From the NCBI RefSeq assembly GCF_008364685.1, contig NZ_VTTL01000017.1, positions 1 to 59,956 of the forward strand: a stretch of 59,956 bases of DNA, given 5' to 3'. The stretch is from Xanthobacter oligotrophicus. Its GTDB lineage: Bacteria > Pseudomonadota > Alphaproteobacteria > Rhizobiales > Xanthobacteraceae. Under the pieces are notes generated by a model, which did not search any database, was not told the DNA's origin, and was given only the letters and a program-made list of their open reading frames with translations. The position numbers and the translations under genes were made by a program. Positions 27,501 to 35,509 of this stretch are shown here, piece after piece. Numbering within the stretch: the stretch's first letter is position 1; the number at the start of each line of letters is the position of its first letter.

Positions 27501-29319
27501 CCTCATCACCAATTCCGGCGCCGTGGCCATGTCGGGCGCGACGAGCATCGGCCTCGCCGCCGTCGGCGGCAAGATCACCACCACCGCGGACGTGACCATG
27601 ACGGGGGCCGGCAGCTTCGGCCTCTATGGCGAGGATGGCGGCCGGATCGAGGCGACGGGTTCGAAGATCGACGTCACCGGCTGGGCCGTGGGCGCCACAA
27701 ACGGCGCCTCCACCTTCGTGCTGGACGGCGTCACCGCCACCGGCACGTCCGGTCTCCTTTCGGCGACCGACGGCGCGAAGACCATCGTCTCGGCGACGAA
27801 TTCCGACCTGTGGGGACGGGCCTACACGGAGGCCGGATCCACCTCGGCGCTGACCTTGACCGGCTCGCTGTGGACTATGCCGGCCGATTCCAACGTCACC
27901 GACCTGGTGAATGACGGCTCGCGCATCGTCTTCGTCTCGCCCGCCTCCGGCGGCTTCAAGACGCTGACCGTGGACAACGGCTATCAGGGCGCCAACGGCA
28001 GCACCCTGGTCATGTCCTCGACGCTGAACAACGGCCTCGTCCAGCTCACCGACAAGATGGTGGTGCACGGCGACACCGCCGGCAGCACCGTGCTGGACAT
28101 CTCCAATTATAACGGCCTCGGCGCCTACACGCCGGGGGACGGCATCAAGGTGGTCCAGGTGGACGGCACAAGCGCCGGCACCTTCTCGCTGGCCCAGGAC
28201 CTTTACGCCGGCGCCTTCCAGTATGACCTGTTCAAGGGCGGGCGGGTCGATCCCAATGACGGCGACTGGTACCTGCGCTCCTCCCTCTCCGCGGGCGCGC
28301 AGACGGTGGTGCCCTATGCCGAGAGCCTGCTGAAGTTCGGCCAGACCACCATCGGCACATTGCAGCAGCGCACCGGCAACCGGCTGTGGCAGGACGATGC
28401 GCCGGTGGCCTCCGGGCTCGTCACCAAGGCGCCGGCGAAGGCGGCCGCCTCAGGCACCGATGTGGTGGGCGGCGGCGTATGGGGCCGGGTGCTGGGCCTC
28501 ACCGGGTCCACCAGCGCCACCGGCAGCGGCATCGGCTACGACCAGGACCTGTGGTTCGCCCAGGCGGGGGTGGACGGGGTGCTGCATGAGGATCGCAACG
28601 GCGCGCTGGTGCTGGGCATCATGGGCACCTACGGCTCCGCGTCGGTGGATGTGGCGGTGTTGCCCCATCCCACCCTGCTGGTGCCGCGCCAGGGCAAGAT
28701 CGACACGACCGCCTACGGCGTCGGCGGCAGCCTCACCTGGATCGGCACGGACGGCCTCTATGTGGACGGTGTCGGCCAGGTGACCTGGTACGACAGCGAC
28801 CTCTCGGCGACCGGCTTCCCCGCTCTGGCCAACGGCAACAAGGGCCTCGGCTATGCGCTGAGCCTGGAGACCGGGCGGCGCTTTGTGCTCTCCGGCGGCT
28901 GGACCGTGGTGCCGCAGGCGCAGCTGGTCTATTCGTCGGTGAGCTTCGACGACTTCTTCTATTTCAATCCCAACGGCTCTGCGGTGGGGGTGAGCGGGGG
29001 CGGCGGGGAGAGCCTGCTGGGCCGGGCCGGGGTGCGGCTGGAGAATCTGTCCCGCACCGCCGCCAACGGCCAGCGCCTGCAGGGCTACGGCATCGTCAAC
29101 CTCACCTACGAGTTCCTCGGCGGGACCGACGTGAACGTGGGCTATACGCCTCTGACGCAGGACATGGAGCGGTTGTGGGGCGAGGTGGGCCTCGGCGGAA
29201 CGTGGGCGTTCAACGACCGGTTCTCGCTCTATGGCGAGGGGCTTTATTCTACTGCGCTGAACGACTTCGGCGACAGCTACACCGTCCGCGGTACGCTGGG
29301 CCTGCGCTATACTTGGTGA
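24535..29319 (+). CDS. Classical (type Va) autotransporter, large repetitive passenger
   Basis: From ATG 24535 (GGAGGG 8 nt upstream) the protein has 1594 residues. An open frame continues upstream to 24394 but without a better start. The signal peptide is near 1-38 (IAIALAALTVSAPVSAS). The passenger, to about 1300, consists of degenerate beta-helix repeats rich in NSGSI, NxGxI and GANGTG patterns. The barrel domain begins near 1315 (VWGRVLGLTGSTSATGSGIG) and ends with a terminal aromatic, LRYTW. It would be exported through Sec and displayed or released at the surface; adhesin or biofilm roles are usual for such proteins. Only two cysteines-poor segments are visible near the start. A perfect terminator follows. 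An antisense open frame of 1193 codons is a compositional shadow. Confidence 0.85.
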   Translation: MERAPGKPEAILGQLRSGASLIAIALAALTVSAPVSASSCGDGNAPAGGACATVPFNPADNDAQVGATIVNGGATVTLSGTNQFVAGQTGTAGSQPLQDFAIVSGSENLATPVLTKGSQNGTASYTDPITGSTRTVNVYVNGQMSAPELGTTSRTLYVGMEDNQYIDARIGTVESSGGTLNIASTGNFTIAAKQTTLYSADGTGATDSKLSWQSPGNTTVVMNGATLPSNPVPGDDTVTSSALAGWPTTVTVNGSDYLITSLADYQAFNTTLIGLIETGEVDQVQYDAYMTQAANLQTGSVRYTAADPLPAPTDDVWQSVGTRTVLSADGARASAEIQAGSSLTVTGANGGVLRGTNGATVSNDGTIVSNDGISVYLRSGSTGTNTGVITAKGSATGVNTDASSFTNENIINKGIGSNSSAITATNSTVVNNGIINLGTAASSANTSAYGVDITGGSFTNSADAVIYIGRGDQTDPNTPAADVALNLGGNLAAVNVRSGATVSNEGAIVIGTKTQGASGIRIDGATNVQVDNSGSITVKGAAADAPRLNTGIYVRNSGTGGGSITNSGSIVVEGVNGIGMQVIADGAGTAANATSTGSITVAGGAAPSSGTRNFGVWVEGDEGGAATSDISGSITLTGVGAIGVHARGNADVTVEGSATVVFASGTDQIGYFIYGPDAKIAVLRNDLEVNTERSTLFRIADGAVFDGSGYTLTASGKDSVGVLGTGAGTKIETKGSTFYLTGVGANAVTVEGGAIGTIDSATTIHLNAANTIAGIADGQKHDIYGNAVGDPDATTKLTNSAALSSSNVEVIGLIARNKATVENSGEVDFSGADSTGLLAETGGQVKNTAKVTISGSASYGLVAINSGSQVTNSGEVIVKGVDGYGLLAEDKAKIVNKADGVVTLEAGYGTGIAAHTGSSLENHAKINVNGANGTGIEVSGKSTGTNDGDVEMKQTTSTGIRADDGSITTSGKITAFGADSIGLFSLNGGLITNSGAVAMSGATSIGLAAVGGKITTTADVTMTGAGSFGLYGEDGGRIEATGSKIDVTGWAVGATNGASTFVLDGVTATGTSGLLSATDGAKTIVSATNSDLWGRAYTEAGSTSALTLTGSLWTMPADSNVTDLVNDGSRIVFVSPASGGFKTLTVDNGYQGANGSTLVMSSTLNNGLVQLTDKMVVHGDTAGSTVLDISNYNGLGAYTPGDGIKVVQVDGTSAGTFSLAQDLYAGAFQYDLFKGGRVDPNDGDWYLRSSLSAGAQTVVPYAESLLKFGQTTIGTLQQRTGNRLWQDDAPVASGLVTKAPAKAAASGTDVVGGGVWGRVLGLTGSTSATGSGIGYDQDLWFAQAGVDGVLHEDRNGALVLGIMGTYGSASVDVAVLPHPTLLVPRQGKIDTTAYGVGGSLTWIGTDGLYVDGVGQVTWYDSDLSATGFPALANGNKGLGYALSLETGRRFVLSGGWTVVPQAQLVYSSVSFDDFFYFNPNGSAVGVSGGGGESLLGRAGVRLENLSRTAANGQRLQGYGIVNLTYEFLGGTDVNVGYTPLTQDMERLWGEVGLGGTWAFNDRFSLYGEGLYSTALNDFGDSYTVRGTLGLRYTW

Positions 29320-29609
29320 GGGGACCCCAGGCCGGCCAACAATACATGAAACCCCGGCAGAGTGTTCTGCCGGGGTTTTTCGTTTAGCCGCGGAACTCCC
29401 GCCACCTTGCTACACCGAGCGTTCGGTTCAGTCTCTCGCGCAGCTGTGTCCGTCTGGTCCGCCTGGACGCGCGCCACCTGCGCGCCCCTCTCGGCGACGG
29501 CGGCCCGGTAGCCCTGGCCCTGGGATTCGCCATAGGCTTTCGTCATGGTGGAGGCGCCCTGCAGCGCCATCGTGCCCAGCATGACCGTTGCGGAAACGGG
29601 GTCGGCCAT
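29307..29609 (-). pseudogene. Phage virion protein remnant (N-terminal part)
   Basis: The first ~60 residues (to about 29430) resemble the start of podovirus-type internal virion or tail-associated proteins: GQGYRAAVAERGAQVARVQA, an alanine- and arginine-rich helix, then DQTDTAARE. After that the frame runs through the autotransporter terminator and the end of that gene, so the natural C-terminus is lost. Its ATG overlaps the upstream stop as TGATG, as in packed phage operons. The phage assignment is by pattern, not a search. Confidence 0.5.
29349..29380 (+). terminator. Rho-independent terminator of the autotransporter gene
   Basis: AAACCCCGGCAG (29349-29360) and CTGCCGGGGTTT (29367-29378) form a perfect 12-bp stem with a 6-nt loop, followed by a T run. 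It lies 30 bp after the autotransporter stop. Confidence 0.9.
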
Positions 29610-29824
29610 CAGATGTTCTCTTTCGGCAACAAGCGGCGGATCTCCGCGATGTTGGCGATGGTCCGGTTCGGCTGATCGACCAGCGTTTCCTCCCGCCGCG
29701 AAGCCACCTGCGCGGCGGCGAAGTTCGGCAGCCAGTCCGATCGGACGCGGTCCGAGGGGAACGGCACGACATGCGAAGTGAGGTCGATGCTGGATTCGGG
29801 AGACTGGGGAGCCGGTTCAGTCAT
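29609..29824 (-). CDS. Small phage-like protein of unknown function
   Basis: The 71-residue protein (MTEPAPQSPESSIDLTSHVV...) has a good RBS (AGGACC 6 nt before the ATG) and is acidic and hydrophilic. Its stop overlaps the start of the virion-like remnant, so the two were one operon. Such small proteins often precede virion genes in temperate podoviruses of Rhizobiales. It is probably a prophage relic without current function. Confidence 0.45.
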   Translation of the reverse strand: MTEPAPQSPESSIDLTSHVVPFPSDRVRSDWLPNFAAAQVASRREETLVDQPNRTIANIAEIRRLLPKENI

Positions 29825-30030
29825 GCGAGGGTCCTTCTCGCCGCCTGGCCGGGCGGGTCATGGACGGGGCTAGGCCCGCCGCAATGCGCGGCAACGCCCG
29901 TGTGAGTGGGCTGCGGTGACGCCCTTACATCCTTGTGGCGACGGCAGGTCGTCCGATATGCCAGCGCAATGCGCCACCGCGAGTATAAAATGACTACAGC
30001 AGTGGCAAGCTGGCGGGGAGGACCGAAACC

Positions 30031-30579
30031 ATGAGCACTGTAAACCGGCCAAGCGGCGCACAGGTCGCGTCCGAGCCGCTTGGAAGCGGCTTCTGGGTGC
30101 GCGAACTGCCCTATCTCGCCATCCTGATCATGACCGTGGGCGGGGTCGCCTACGGGGCGATGACGCGCAGCCCGCTCGCCACCTATTGGGAGCTGGTGGC
30201 CCTGGTCAGCTTCGCCGTCGGGATCTTCTCCGGCTGGTCGAAGGCGTCGGACAAGGACGAGCGCATCCGCCTCGTCTGGACGCAGGTGCTGCACTGGGGC
30301 GCGTTCCTCGCCGCCATGAACCTGGTGTTTCTGCCCAGCGTTCAGGCGGTGGCAGATGCCGATTCCACCAGCCTTGTGGTGCTGCTGCTGCTCGCCCTGG
30401 GCACCTTCGTTGCCGGCGTGCACACCGCGTCCTGGCGCATGGGCCTCAACGGCGTGGTCATGGCGCTGTGCGTGCCCGCGGTGGCCTGGCTCGACCAGTC
30501 GGCATTGTTCGTGGCCCTCGTGGCGGTGGTGCTGGTCGCAGTGGCCGGGCTGGTGCTGTGGGCCCGTTCGCGGGTGTAA
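30031..30579 (+). CDS. Conserved multi-pass membrane protein of unknown function
   Basis: The 182-residue protein has about five hydrophobic segments: YLAILIMTVGGVAYGAM near 30-47, LVALVSFAVGIFSGW, GAFLAAMNLVFLPSV, VVLLLLALGTFVAGVHT and a C-terminal pair. GGGGAGGA lies 13-20 nt upstream. I do not recognise a catalytic motif. It is 25 bp upstream of an MFS gene and likely cotranscribed. Confidence 0.7.
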   Translation: MSTVNRPSGAQVASEPLGSGFWVRELPYLAILIMTVGGVAYGAMTRSPLATYWELVALVSFAVGIFSGWSKASDKDERIRLVWTQVLHWGAFLAAMNLVFLPSVQAVADADSTSLVVLLLLALGTFVAGVHTASWRMGLNGVVMALCVPAVAWLDQSALFVALVAVVLVAVAGLVLWARSRV

Positions 30580-30604
30580 GACCAGTCATCGGGGAGAGCA
30601 TGAC

Positions 30605-31879
30605 ATGCGGGCGACTCGTTTCCATATGGTGGTGATCTTCCTGCTGTTTGCAGTCACCGTGGTGAACTACATCGATCGGGCTGCCATCTCCTATGCCATC
30701 CCCCTGATGGAACAGGAGCTCGGACTCTCGAAGGGCGATGCGGGGATCATCCTCGGCGCCTTCGGCCTCGGCTATGCGGTGACGACCCTGCTCGGCGGCT
30801 TCGCGGTAGATCGCTACGGGGCGCGCCTGGTACTCACCATCGCCGCGCTGTTGTGGAGCTTCTCCATCGGCCTGACCGGGGCGGCCACGGGCTTCCTCAC
30901 CCTGTATCTGGCGCGCACGCTGCTCGGCGTATCGGAAGGGCCGAATTTCCCGGCGCTCGCGGGCGCCGTAAGCCATTGGCTGCCGCCTCAGGAGCAGGCC
31001 ACCGCGCTCGGCTATGCGCTGGTCTCGGTACCGCTGGCGCTCGCCATCGGCGGCCCCATCGTCACCCAGCTGCTGTCGGTGATGGACTGGCGCTGGGCCT
31101 TCGGCGTGCTGTTCGCGGTCTCCATAGCCTGGGTGCCGCTGTGGTTTCTCCTGTTCCGCGACGATCCCGCCCAATCGCGCCATGTGAACGCAGCGGAACT
31201 CGAGCATATCCGGGCTGGGCGCGAGGGGGCCGCGCACCACGGCGCGCGTGAATGGCCCGCGGCGGCGGAGATCCGCGCTCTGCTCACCAACCGGACGCTG
31301 CTGGTGAACTACTGGGCCTTCTTCGTCTTCGGCTATTTCCTGTTCTTCTTCATGACCTGGCTGCCGAGCTACCTGCACCAGGCCTATGGGCTGAACCTCA
31401 CCGAAGTTGGTGTCTTCACCGTCCTGCCCTGGCTCGCGGCCGCCCTCGCGCTGTGGATGCTCGGGCGCTGGTCGGACCATCTGCTGAAGGTCACGGGCCG
31501 GCTGCGGGTCGCGCGCTCCTATCTCATCGCCGGCACGCAGTTCGTCGCGGCGCTGGCGGTGGTACCGGTGGCCCTGAGCGACAATCTCGCCGTGGCCATT
31601 GCCGGCATCACCGTGGCGGTGGCAGCCTCCATGGGCGCCAACGCGGCCTATTATGCGGTGAACGTGGACGTGGCGCCGAAGCGTGCGGCCACCGCGCTCG
31701 GGATCATGGATTTCGGCTTCGCGCTCTCCGGCTTCGCAGCACCGGTGATCACCGGATGGGTGCTCGGGCTGCGCGGATCGTTCGCCGATGGCTTCCTGCT
31801 GATGACGGGGCTGGCCCTGTCCTCCGTGGTGCTCGTGCTCGCCTTCCATCACCCCGACGCCGATCGCAAGCCCGCCTGA
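30605..31879 (+). CDS. MFS transporter, anion:cation symporter-like
   Basis: The 424-residue carrier begins at ATG 30605, with GGGGAGAG just upstream. Helix 1 carries FAVTVVNYIDRAAISYAIPL, and GFAVDRYGARLVLTIAALLW (motif A) and RTLLGVSEGPNFPALAGAVS follow; 12 helices are visible. These are ACS-family features typical of glucarate, galactonate or phthalate carriers. No adjacent catabolic gene hints at the substrate. Confidence 0.85.
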   Translation: MRATRFHMVVIFLLFAVTVVNYIDRAAISYAIPLMEQELGLSKGDAGIILGAFGLGYAVTTLLGGFAVDRYGARLVLTIAALLWSFSIGLTGAATGFLTLYLARTLLGVSEGPNFPALAGAVSHWLPPQEQATALGYALVSVPLALAIGGPIVTQLLSVMDWRWAFGVLFAVSIAWVPLWFLLFRDDPAQSRHVNAAELEHIRAGREGAAHHGAREWPAAAEIRALLTNRTLLVNYWAFFVFGYFLFFFMTWLPSYLHQAYGLNLTEVGVFTVLPWLAAALALWMLGRWSDHLLKVTGRLRVARSYLIAGTQFVAALAVVPVALSDNLAVAIAGITVAVAASMGANAAYYAVNVDVAPKRAATALGIMDFGFALSGFAAPVITGWVLGLRGSFADGFLLMTGLALSSVVLVLAFHHPDADRKPA

Positions 31880-32035
31880 CATCGACATGCCGGGCGGCTG
31901 GGCTTCGGCCACCCCCTCACGATTCGGAAGCTAATCCAAGAAGAACATCGTGAAGATTGAGGCGTTTGGACCAGCGCCGTGCATGTTGAGCCTTGCCCGC
32001 GTCGCCTGCCTTCGCAGCCGGCGCGGGTGGCAGTC

Positions 32036-33679
32036 TCACTTGGCGTTCGGCGCCTCATCCGGGTCGGGAATCTCACCCGGCTTGTAGTCGGGCAGTCGTC
32101 CCGCGGGGATGATGGTGATGAGCGCAAGGCCGGCCATCAGCAGCAGGCCGATCTTCAGCGCACGCAGCCGCGCTCCCGCATTCACCGCCAGCGCATCTGA
32201 TACCTGCTGCGGCGTCGCGCCGGCGGTCTCCAGCGTGGCCTTCAGGCGGTCGTTGGAGATGAAGTTGATGCTGTCGAGATTGACCATGGCCTGCACCTCG
32301 GGCGTCAGCGTCGGTGTCGCTGCCACCCGTCCGAGCACGATGGTGGAGAGCAGCCCCACCAGCAAGGCGCCGGCCACCGCCGTTCCCACCGCGGAGGCGA
32401 GGTTGTTGGTGGTGCCGCGCAGCGATCCAACGTCGCCGGCCAGTTCCTTGGGGGATGCGGTGACGAGGACGTTGAATACCAGCGTGACCAGCGAGCCCTG
32501 GCCGATGCCGAAGATGATGAGGCCGATCAGGACCGGTCCGGCGCTCCAGTCGTTGCGCACCACGAAGGCTAGCCACACCAGCGCCACGGTGCACAGCATG
32601 AAGCCGTAGCGTCCGATCTGGCGCGGTGTGAGGCGATCATAAAAGCGCACGATGAACATCGCCGAGAAGAACACCGTGAGGTTGAATGGCAGCATGGCGA
32701 TGGCGGTGGCCAACGGCGAGCGACCCTGCACGATCTGGATATAGAGCGGCACCGAGAAGTTCAGCATCGCTTCCAGCGCCACGACGCTGAACATGGCATA
32801 GACGGCAGCCCGCTCCCGCGGCGAGGAGATGACTTCAAGTGCCAGCAGCGGCGTCAGGCCAGTGGCCTGCCGCCGCCGTGTCCAGACCACGAAGAGCTGG
32901 CCCATGACAATACCGACCACGATGAGCATGGGCGCCGGCGACAGGCCCGCGATGCTGAACGGGGCGCCGGGTCCGGCCACCGCGAGGCCCCAGCGATTGA
33001 GGTTGTTGAAGCCGAAGCTGATCATGACGATCGCCGCGGCGGCCAGTACCACACCCACGAGGTCGATCTTCACATCCGGGCGCCCGTGGTCGGGCTTGAG
33101 GCGGAAGCTCAGCACGAAGACGATGGCGGAGAGCGCGATGAGGATGCCGAAGGCCGGTCGCCAGCCGATGAAAGTGCCGAGCACGCCACCGATGAGGAAG
33201 GCGGCAACGCCGGCGCCGGCCCGCGCCGAGCCCAGCGCCCCGAGCGCCGTGGCCTGCTGCGCGCCGCGATAGTTTTCCGCGATGAGCGCAACCAGCGAAG
33301 GCACGAGCGCTGCCCCCGCGGCGCCGGAGAGCGCCTGGGCGGTGATCATGGCCGTGGCGTTGGGACTGAAGGTCATCAGCACCTGCGCGCCGCCGAACAG
33401 CAGCACCACCGTGCGGAAGACATTCACCGCGCCGAAGCGCTGGTTCAGCTTCGCGCCGAGCATGACGAAGCCGGCCACCAGCATGGAATACATGACGATG
33501 CCGGTGGCGATGGTGGTGGGCGGCACGTTGAAGCTCGCCACCATGCCGCCGAGGGCCACCGGCAGCGAGGCGACGTTGAAGGACATCAGGACCTGGCCGA
33601 GCGCGATGGCGATCATGGGAACCCACGATTCCCGCGTTTCCATGCCGGCGCCGGGGCGGGCCGTCGAAACATTGGTCAT
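32036..33679 (-). CDS. MFS transporter, DHA2 (EmrB/QacA-like) family
   Basis: The 547-residue protein has about 14 hydrophobic segments, with MIAIALGQVLMSFNVASLPV in helix 1 and LIALSAIVFVLSFRLKPDHG before the central loop. An extracytoplasmic loop (ATPTLTPEVQAMVNLDSINF region) is inserted before the last helix. GGGAGGAAG lies 7 nt before ATG 33679; the longer open frame has no role. It follows the glutaminase gene after 64 bp on the same strand and may form an operon with it. Confidence 0.8.
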   Translation of the reverse strand: MTNVSTARPGAGMETRESWVPMIAIALGQVLMSFNVASLPVALGGMVASFNVPPTTIATGIVMYSMLVAGFVMLGAKLNQRFGAVNVFRTVVLLFGGAQVLMTFSPNATAMITAQALSGAAGAALVPSLVALIAENYRGAQQATALGALGSARAGAGVAAFLIGGVLGTFIGWRPAFGILIALSAIVFVLSFRLKPDHGRPDVKIDLVGVVLAAAAIVMISFGFNNLNRWGLAVAGPGAPFSIAGLSPAPMLIVVGIVMGQLFVVWTRRRQATGLTPLLALEVISSPRERAAVYAMFSVVALEAMLNFSVPLYIQIVQGRSPLATAIAMLPFNLTVFFSAMFIVRFYDRLTPRQIGRYGFMLCTVALVWLAFVVRNDWSAGPVLIGLIIFGIGQGSLVTLVFNVLVTASPKELAGDVGSLRGTTNNLASAVGTAVAGALLVGLLSTIVLGRVAATPTLTPEVQAMVNLDSINFISNDRLKATLETAGATPQQVSDALAVNAGARLRALKIGLLLMAGLALITIIPAGRLPDYKPGEIPDPDEAPNAK

Positions 33680-33743
33680 ATGCGCTTCCTCCCGTTCTTG
33701 GTGTTTTTGCGGGATCGAGGCCCGGCCTTGCGATGGGGCGGCC

Positions 33744-34742
33744 TCAGACCTCTGGCTGGGAAACGAACATGTCCATGCCGAGGCGCTGCGACAGGTAGCG
33801 CGCCGCCAACTGGCCCTTGATGCTGTTGCCGGCCGCGTCCAGGGGCGGCGCAAAGGTGCCGAGGCCCCCCTTGCCCGGCGAGACGGTGACGATGCCGCCG
33901 CCGATGCCGCTCTTGCCGGGCAGCCCGATCTCGTAAAGCCAGTCGCCGGACGTCTCGTAGAGTCCGGCGGTGGTCATCACCGCGAGGGTGTAGTGGCAGA
34001 CCTTGGCATCCACGACACGCTCGCCGGTCACCGGGTTGACGCCACCATCAGCGAGCGTCGCGCCCATCACCGCCAGGTCCTTGGCGTTCACGTTGAGGGA
34101 GCATTGGCGGGTATAGAGTTCGACGGCCTCGTCCGGATCGCAATAGATACGTCCGACGCTCTGCAACATGCGGGCGATGGCACGATTGCGGAAATTGGTG
34201 TCGAGGGCGCAGGCGCAGACCTCCTCGTTGAGTGGCAGGCGGCGGCCGGCGAAGCGGGAGAGGCCGTCATGGATGAAGGCCCATTTCTCCTCCCGCGTCG
34301 CGCCCGGCACGAGGCTGGTGGTGGCGATGGCGCCGGCATTCACCATCGGATTGGTCAGGCCGCCGGGCATGGTCTCGATGGCGGCGAGCGAATTGAAGGC
34401 GCGTCCCGTTGCATTGGCGCCGAGCTTGGCGCGCGCCTCGGCGGAGCCGATGATCTGGCAGACCAGCGCGAAGATGAACGGCTTCGATACGCTCATGATG
34501 GAGAAGTCGTGCTCGGTCTCCCCCGCGGCATAGACCCGTCCGCTCGTGCCCACGACGCAGACGCCGAACAGCCCGCGCGGCACCCGGGCCAACGCAGGGT
34601 AAACCTGCGAATTTTCCCCCTCGTCGTTGGATTTGAAGCGTTGGTACGCCAGCTTCACCAACTCTTCCACCAGCTCAGATTCAGGCAGATGTCCAGTGGA
34701 TACGTAACCGGGCGAAAATGCATCATCGTCGAAAGCAGGCAT
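33744..34742 (-). CDS. glsA: Glutaminase A
   Basis: The 332-residue enzyme hydrolyses glutamine to glutamate and ammonia. The beta-lactamase-like fold shows the catalytic SxxK as SVSKPF near residues 83-88. NPMVNAGAI near 130, SLNVNAKDLAVMGATLADGG near 205-224, and GLYETSGDWLYEIGLPGKSGIGGGI near 255-280 are all family blocks. Length is slightly above the usual 305-310. A symmetric TGCACT/AGTGCA palindrome lies upstream. The neighbouring MFS gene may move glutamine, glutamate or an inhibitor; that is a guess. Confidence 0.92.
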   Translation of the reverse strand: MPAFDDDAFSPGYVSTGHLPESELVEELVKLAYQRFKSNDEGENSQVYPALARVPRGLFGVCVVGTSGRVYAAGETEHDFSIMSVSKPFIFALVCQIIGSAEARAKLGANATGRAFNSLAAIETMPGGLTNPMVNAGAIATTSLVPGATREEKWAFIHDGLSRFAGRRLPLNEEVCACALDTNFRNRAIARMLQSVGRIYCDPDEAVELYTRQCSLNVNAKDLAVMGATLADGGVNPVTGERVVDAKVCHYTLAVMTTAGLYETSGDWLYEIGLPGKSGIGGGIVTVSPGKGGLGTFAPPLDAAGNSIKGQLAARYLSQRLGMDMFVSQPEV

Positions 34743-34796
34743 CGCCTCTCGTCCTTGATTCAGTCAATTTCATGTTGCAATGCATTAAAAATATAC

Positions 34797-34810
34797 TGCA
34801 CTACAGTGCA
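34797..34810. promoter_or_regulatory. Palindrome upstream of glsA
   Basis: TGCACT and AGTGCA are perfect inverted arms separated by AC, 55 bp upstream of the glutaminase start in an AT-rich stretch. It shares TACAGTGCAATA with the MFS/LysR promoter at 14799. A regulator site is plausible; the regulator is not evident nearby. Confidence 0.4.
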
Positions 34811-34820
34811 ATAAATATTG

Positions 34821-35081
34821 CTATGCATCGCTGCCTGGCATGAGAATATCGCCTGCGTTGGATTGCGGTGCAACGATATACATAGTTTCGAAAAGCCGGT
34901 AGACAATTCGCCGGCTAGCCGCTTGCGTTCGTCGCAGTGCTCTGCTGCCGCTGCGGGCGTCAGCTCGTGCCGAAATCTCCAACGCTTCCAATGCGCTCTT
35001 GATACCGGCGACCAGATTGTCGTGGGCCGCGTTGGCCAGATCAGTGATTTCGAGGCCTGTCGAGCATGTGCGGTGACGCAT
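34821..35081 (-). other. Unassigned open frame in a 0.47-kb gap upstream of glsA
   Basis: Between glsA and the degenerate genes at 35211 I find no recognisable gene. The minus strand keeps an 86-codon frame (MRHRTCSTGLEITDLANAAH...), continuing upstream without a stop for some codons, with reasonable helix-forming composition. I could not match it to a family. It may be the tail of a lost regulator or helical protein gene. Confidence 0.2.
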
Positions 35082-35210
35082 GACGGCAGGGTGGCCTTCT
35101 CGCGCACAGGCAATCCTGAACTTGGGCGACTGGGATGATGCCGTGGTGCTGCGGCCTATGGGGCGGTGCCGCCGGAGGTGGAAAGGCCGCTTGAGGCGAT
35201 GGGGCGACGC

Positions 35211-35504
35211 CTACTGTCTTGGCGCGCTTGCGACCGGATGATCGACAGCCCGCGAAAGATAGGTGAACACCATCGACGCAAGGGCTGTTGTTACCCCGAG
35301 TAGAACAAGGGCGCTAACGGTGCCAATGATCTCGGTGAATTTCGAACGAGTATCAATATTCGTTCCGATCGCTTTCGCCTTCTCGCCGTAGAGGTCGAGC
35401 TATACACGCGGAAAACCGATCTTGTCGATGCTAAAATCTAAATTCGTCTCGATCTTTCCGGGGCGCGCATCGTGTTCATCAAGCGGGGCCCATACGGCTT
35501 CCAT
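35211..35504 (-). pseudogene. Small membrane protein gene with an in-frame amber codon
   Basis: Reading from ATG 35504, 34 codons (MEAVWAPLDEHDARPGKIET... to FPRV) run to TAG at 35400-35402. The same frame continues for 62 codons (LDLYGEKAKAIGTNIDTRSK then a hydrophobic segment SALVLLGVTTALASMVFTYL) to TAG at 35211-35213. The two halves have matching character and no overlap, so one point mutation explains the break. Function unknown; it adjoins broken recombinase genes and may be from the same mobile element. Confidence 0.5.
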
Positions 35505-35509
35505 GCTAT

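Noticed and set aside
24487-28068. A 1193-codon open frame antisense to the autotransporter gene
   Set aside because: It mirrors a GC-rich repetitive gene, has a low-complexity Gly/Ala/Arg/Asp composition and no recognisable domain. The sense frame has a signal peptide and a barrel.
31880-32035. Terminator between convergent MFS genes
   Set aside because: CCCGCG/CGCGGG arms are present around 31995-32030, but there is no T run and the loop is long, so I did not call it.
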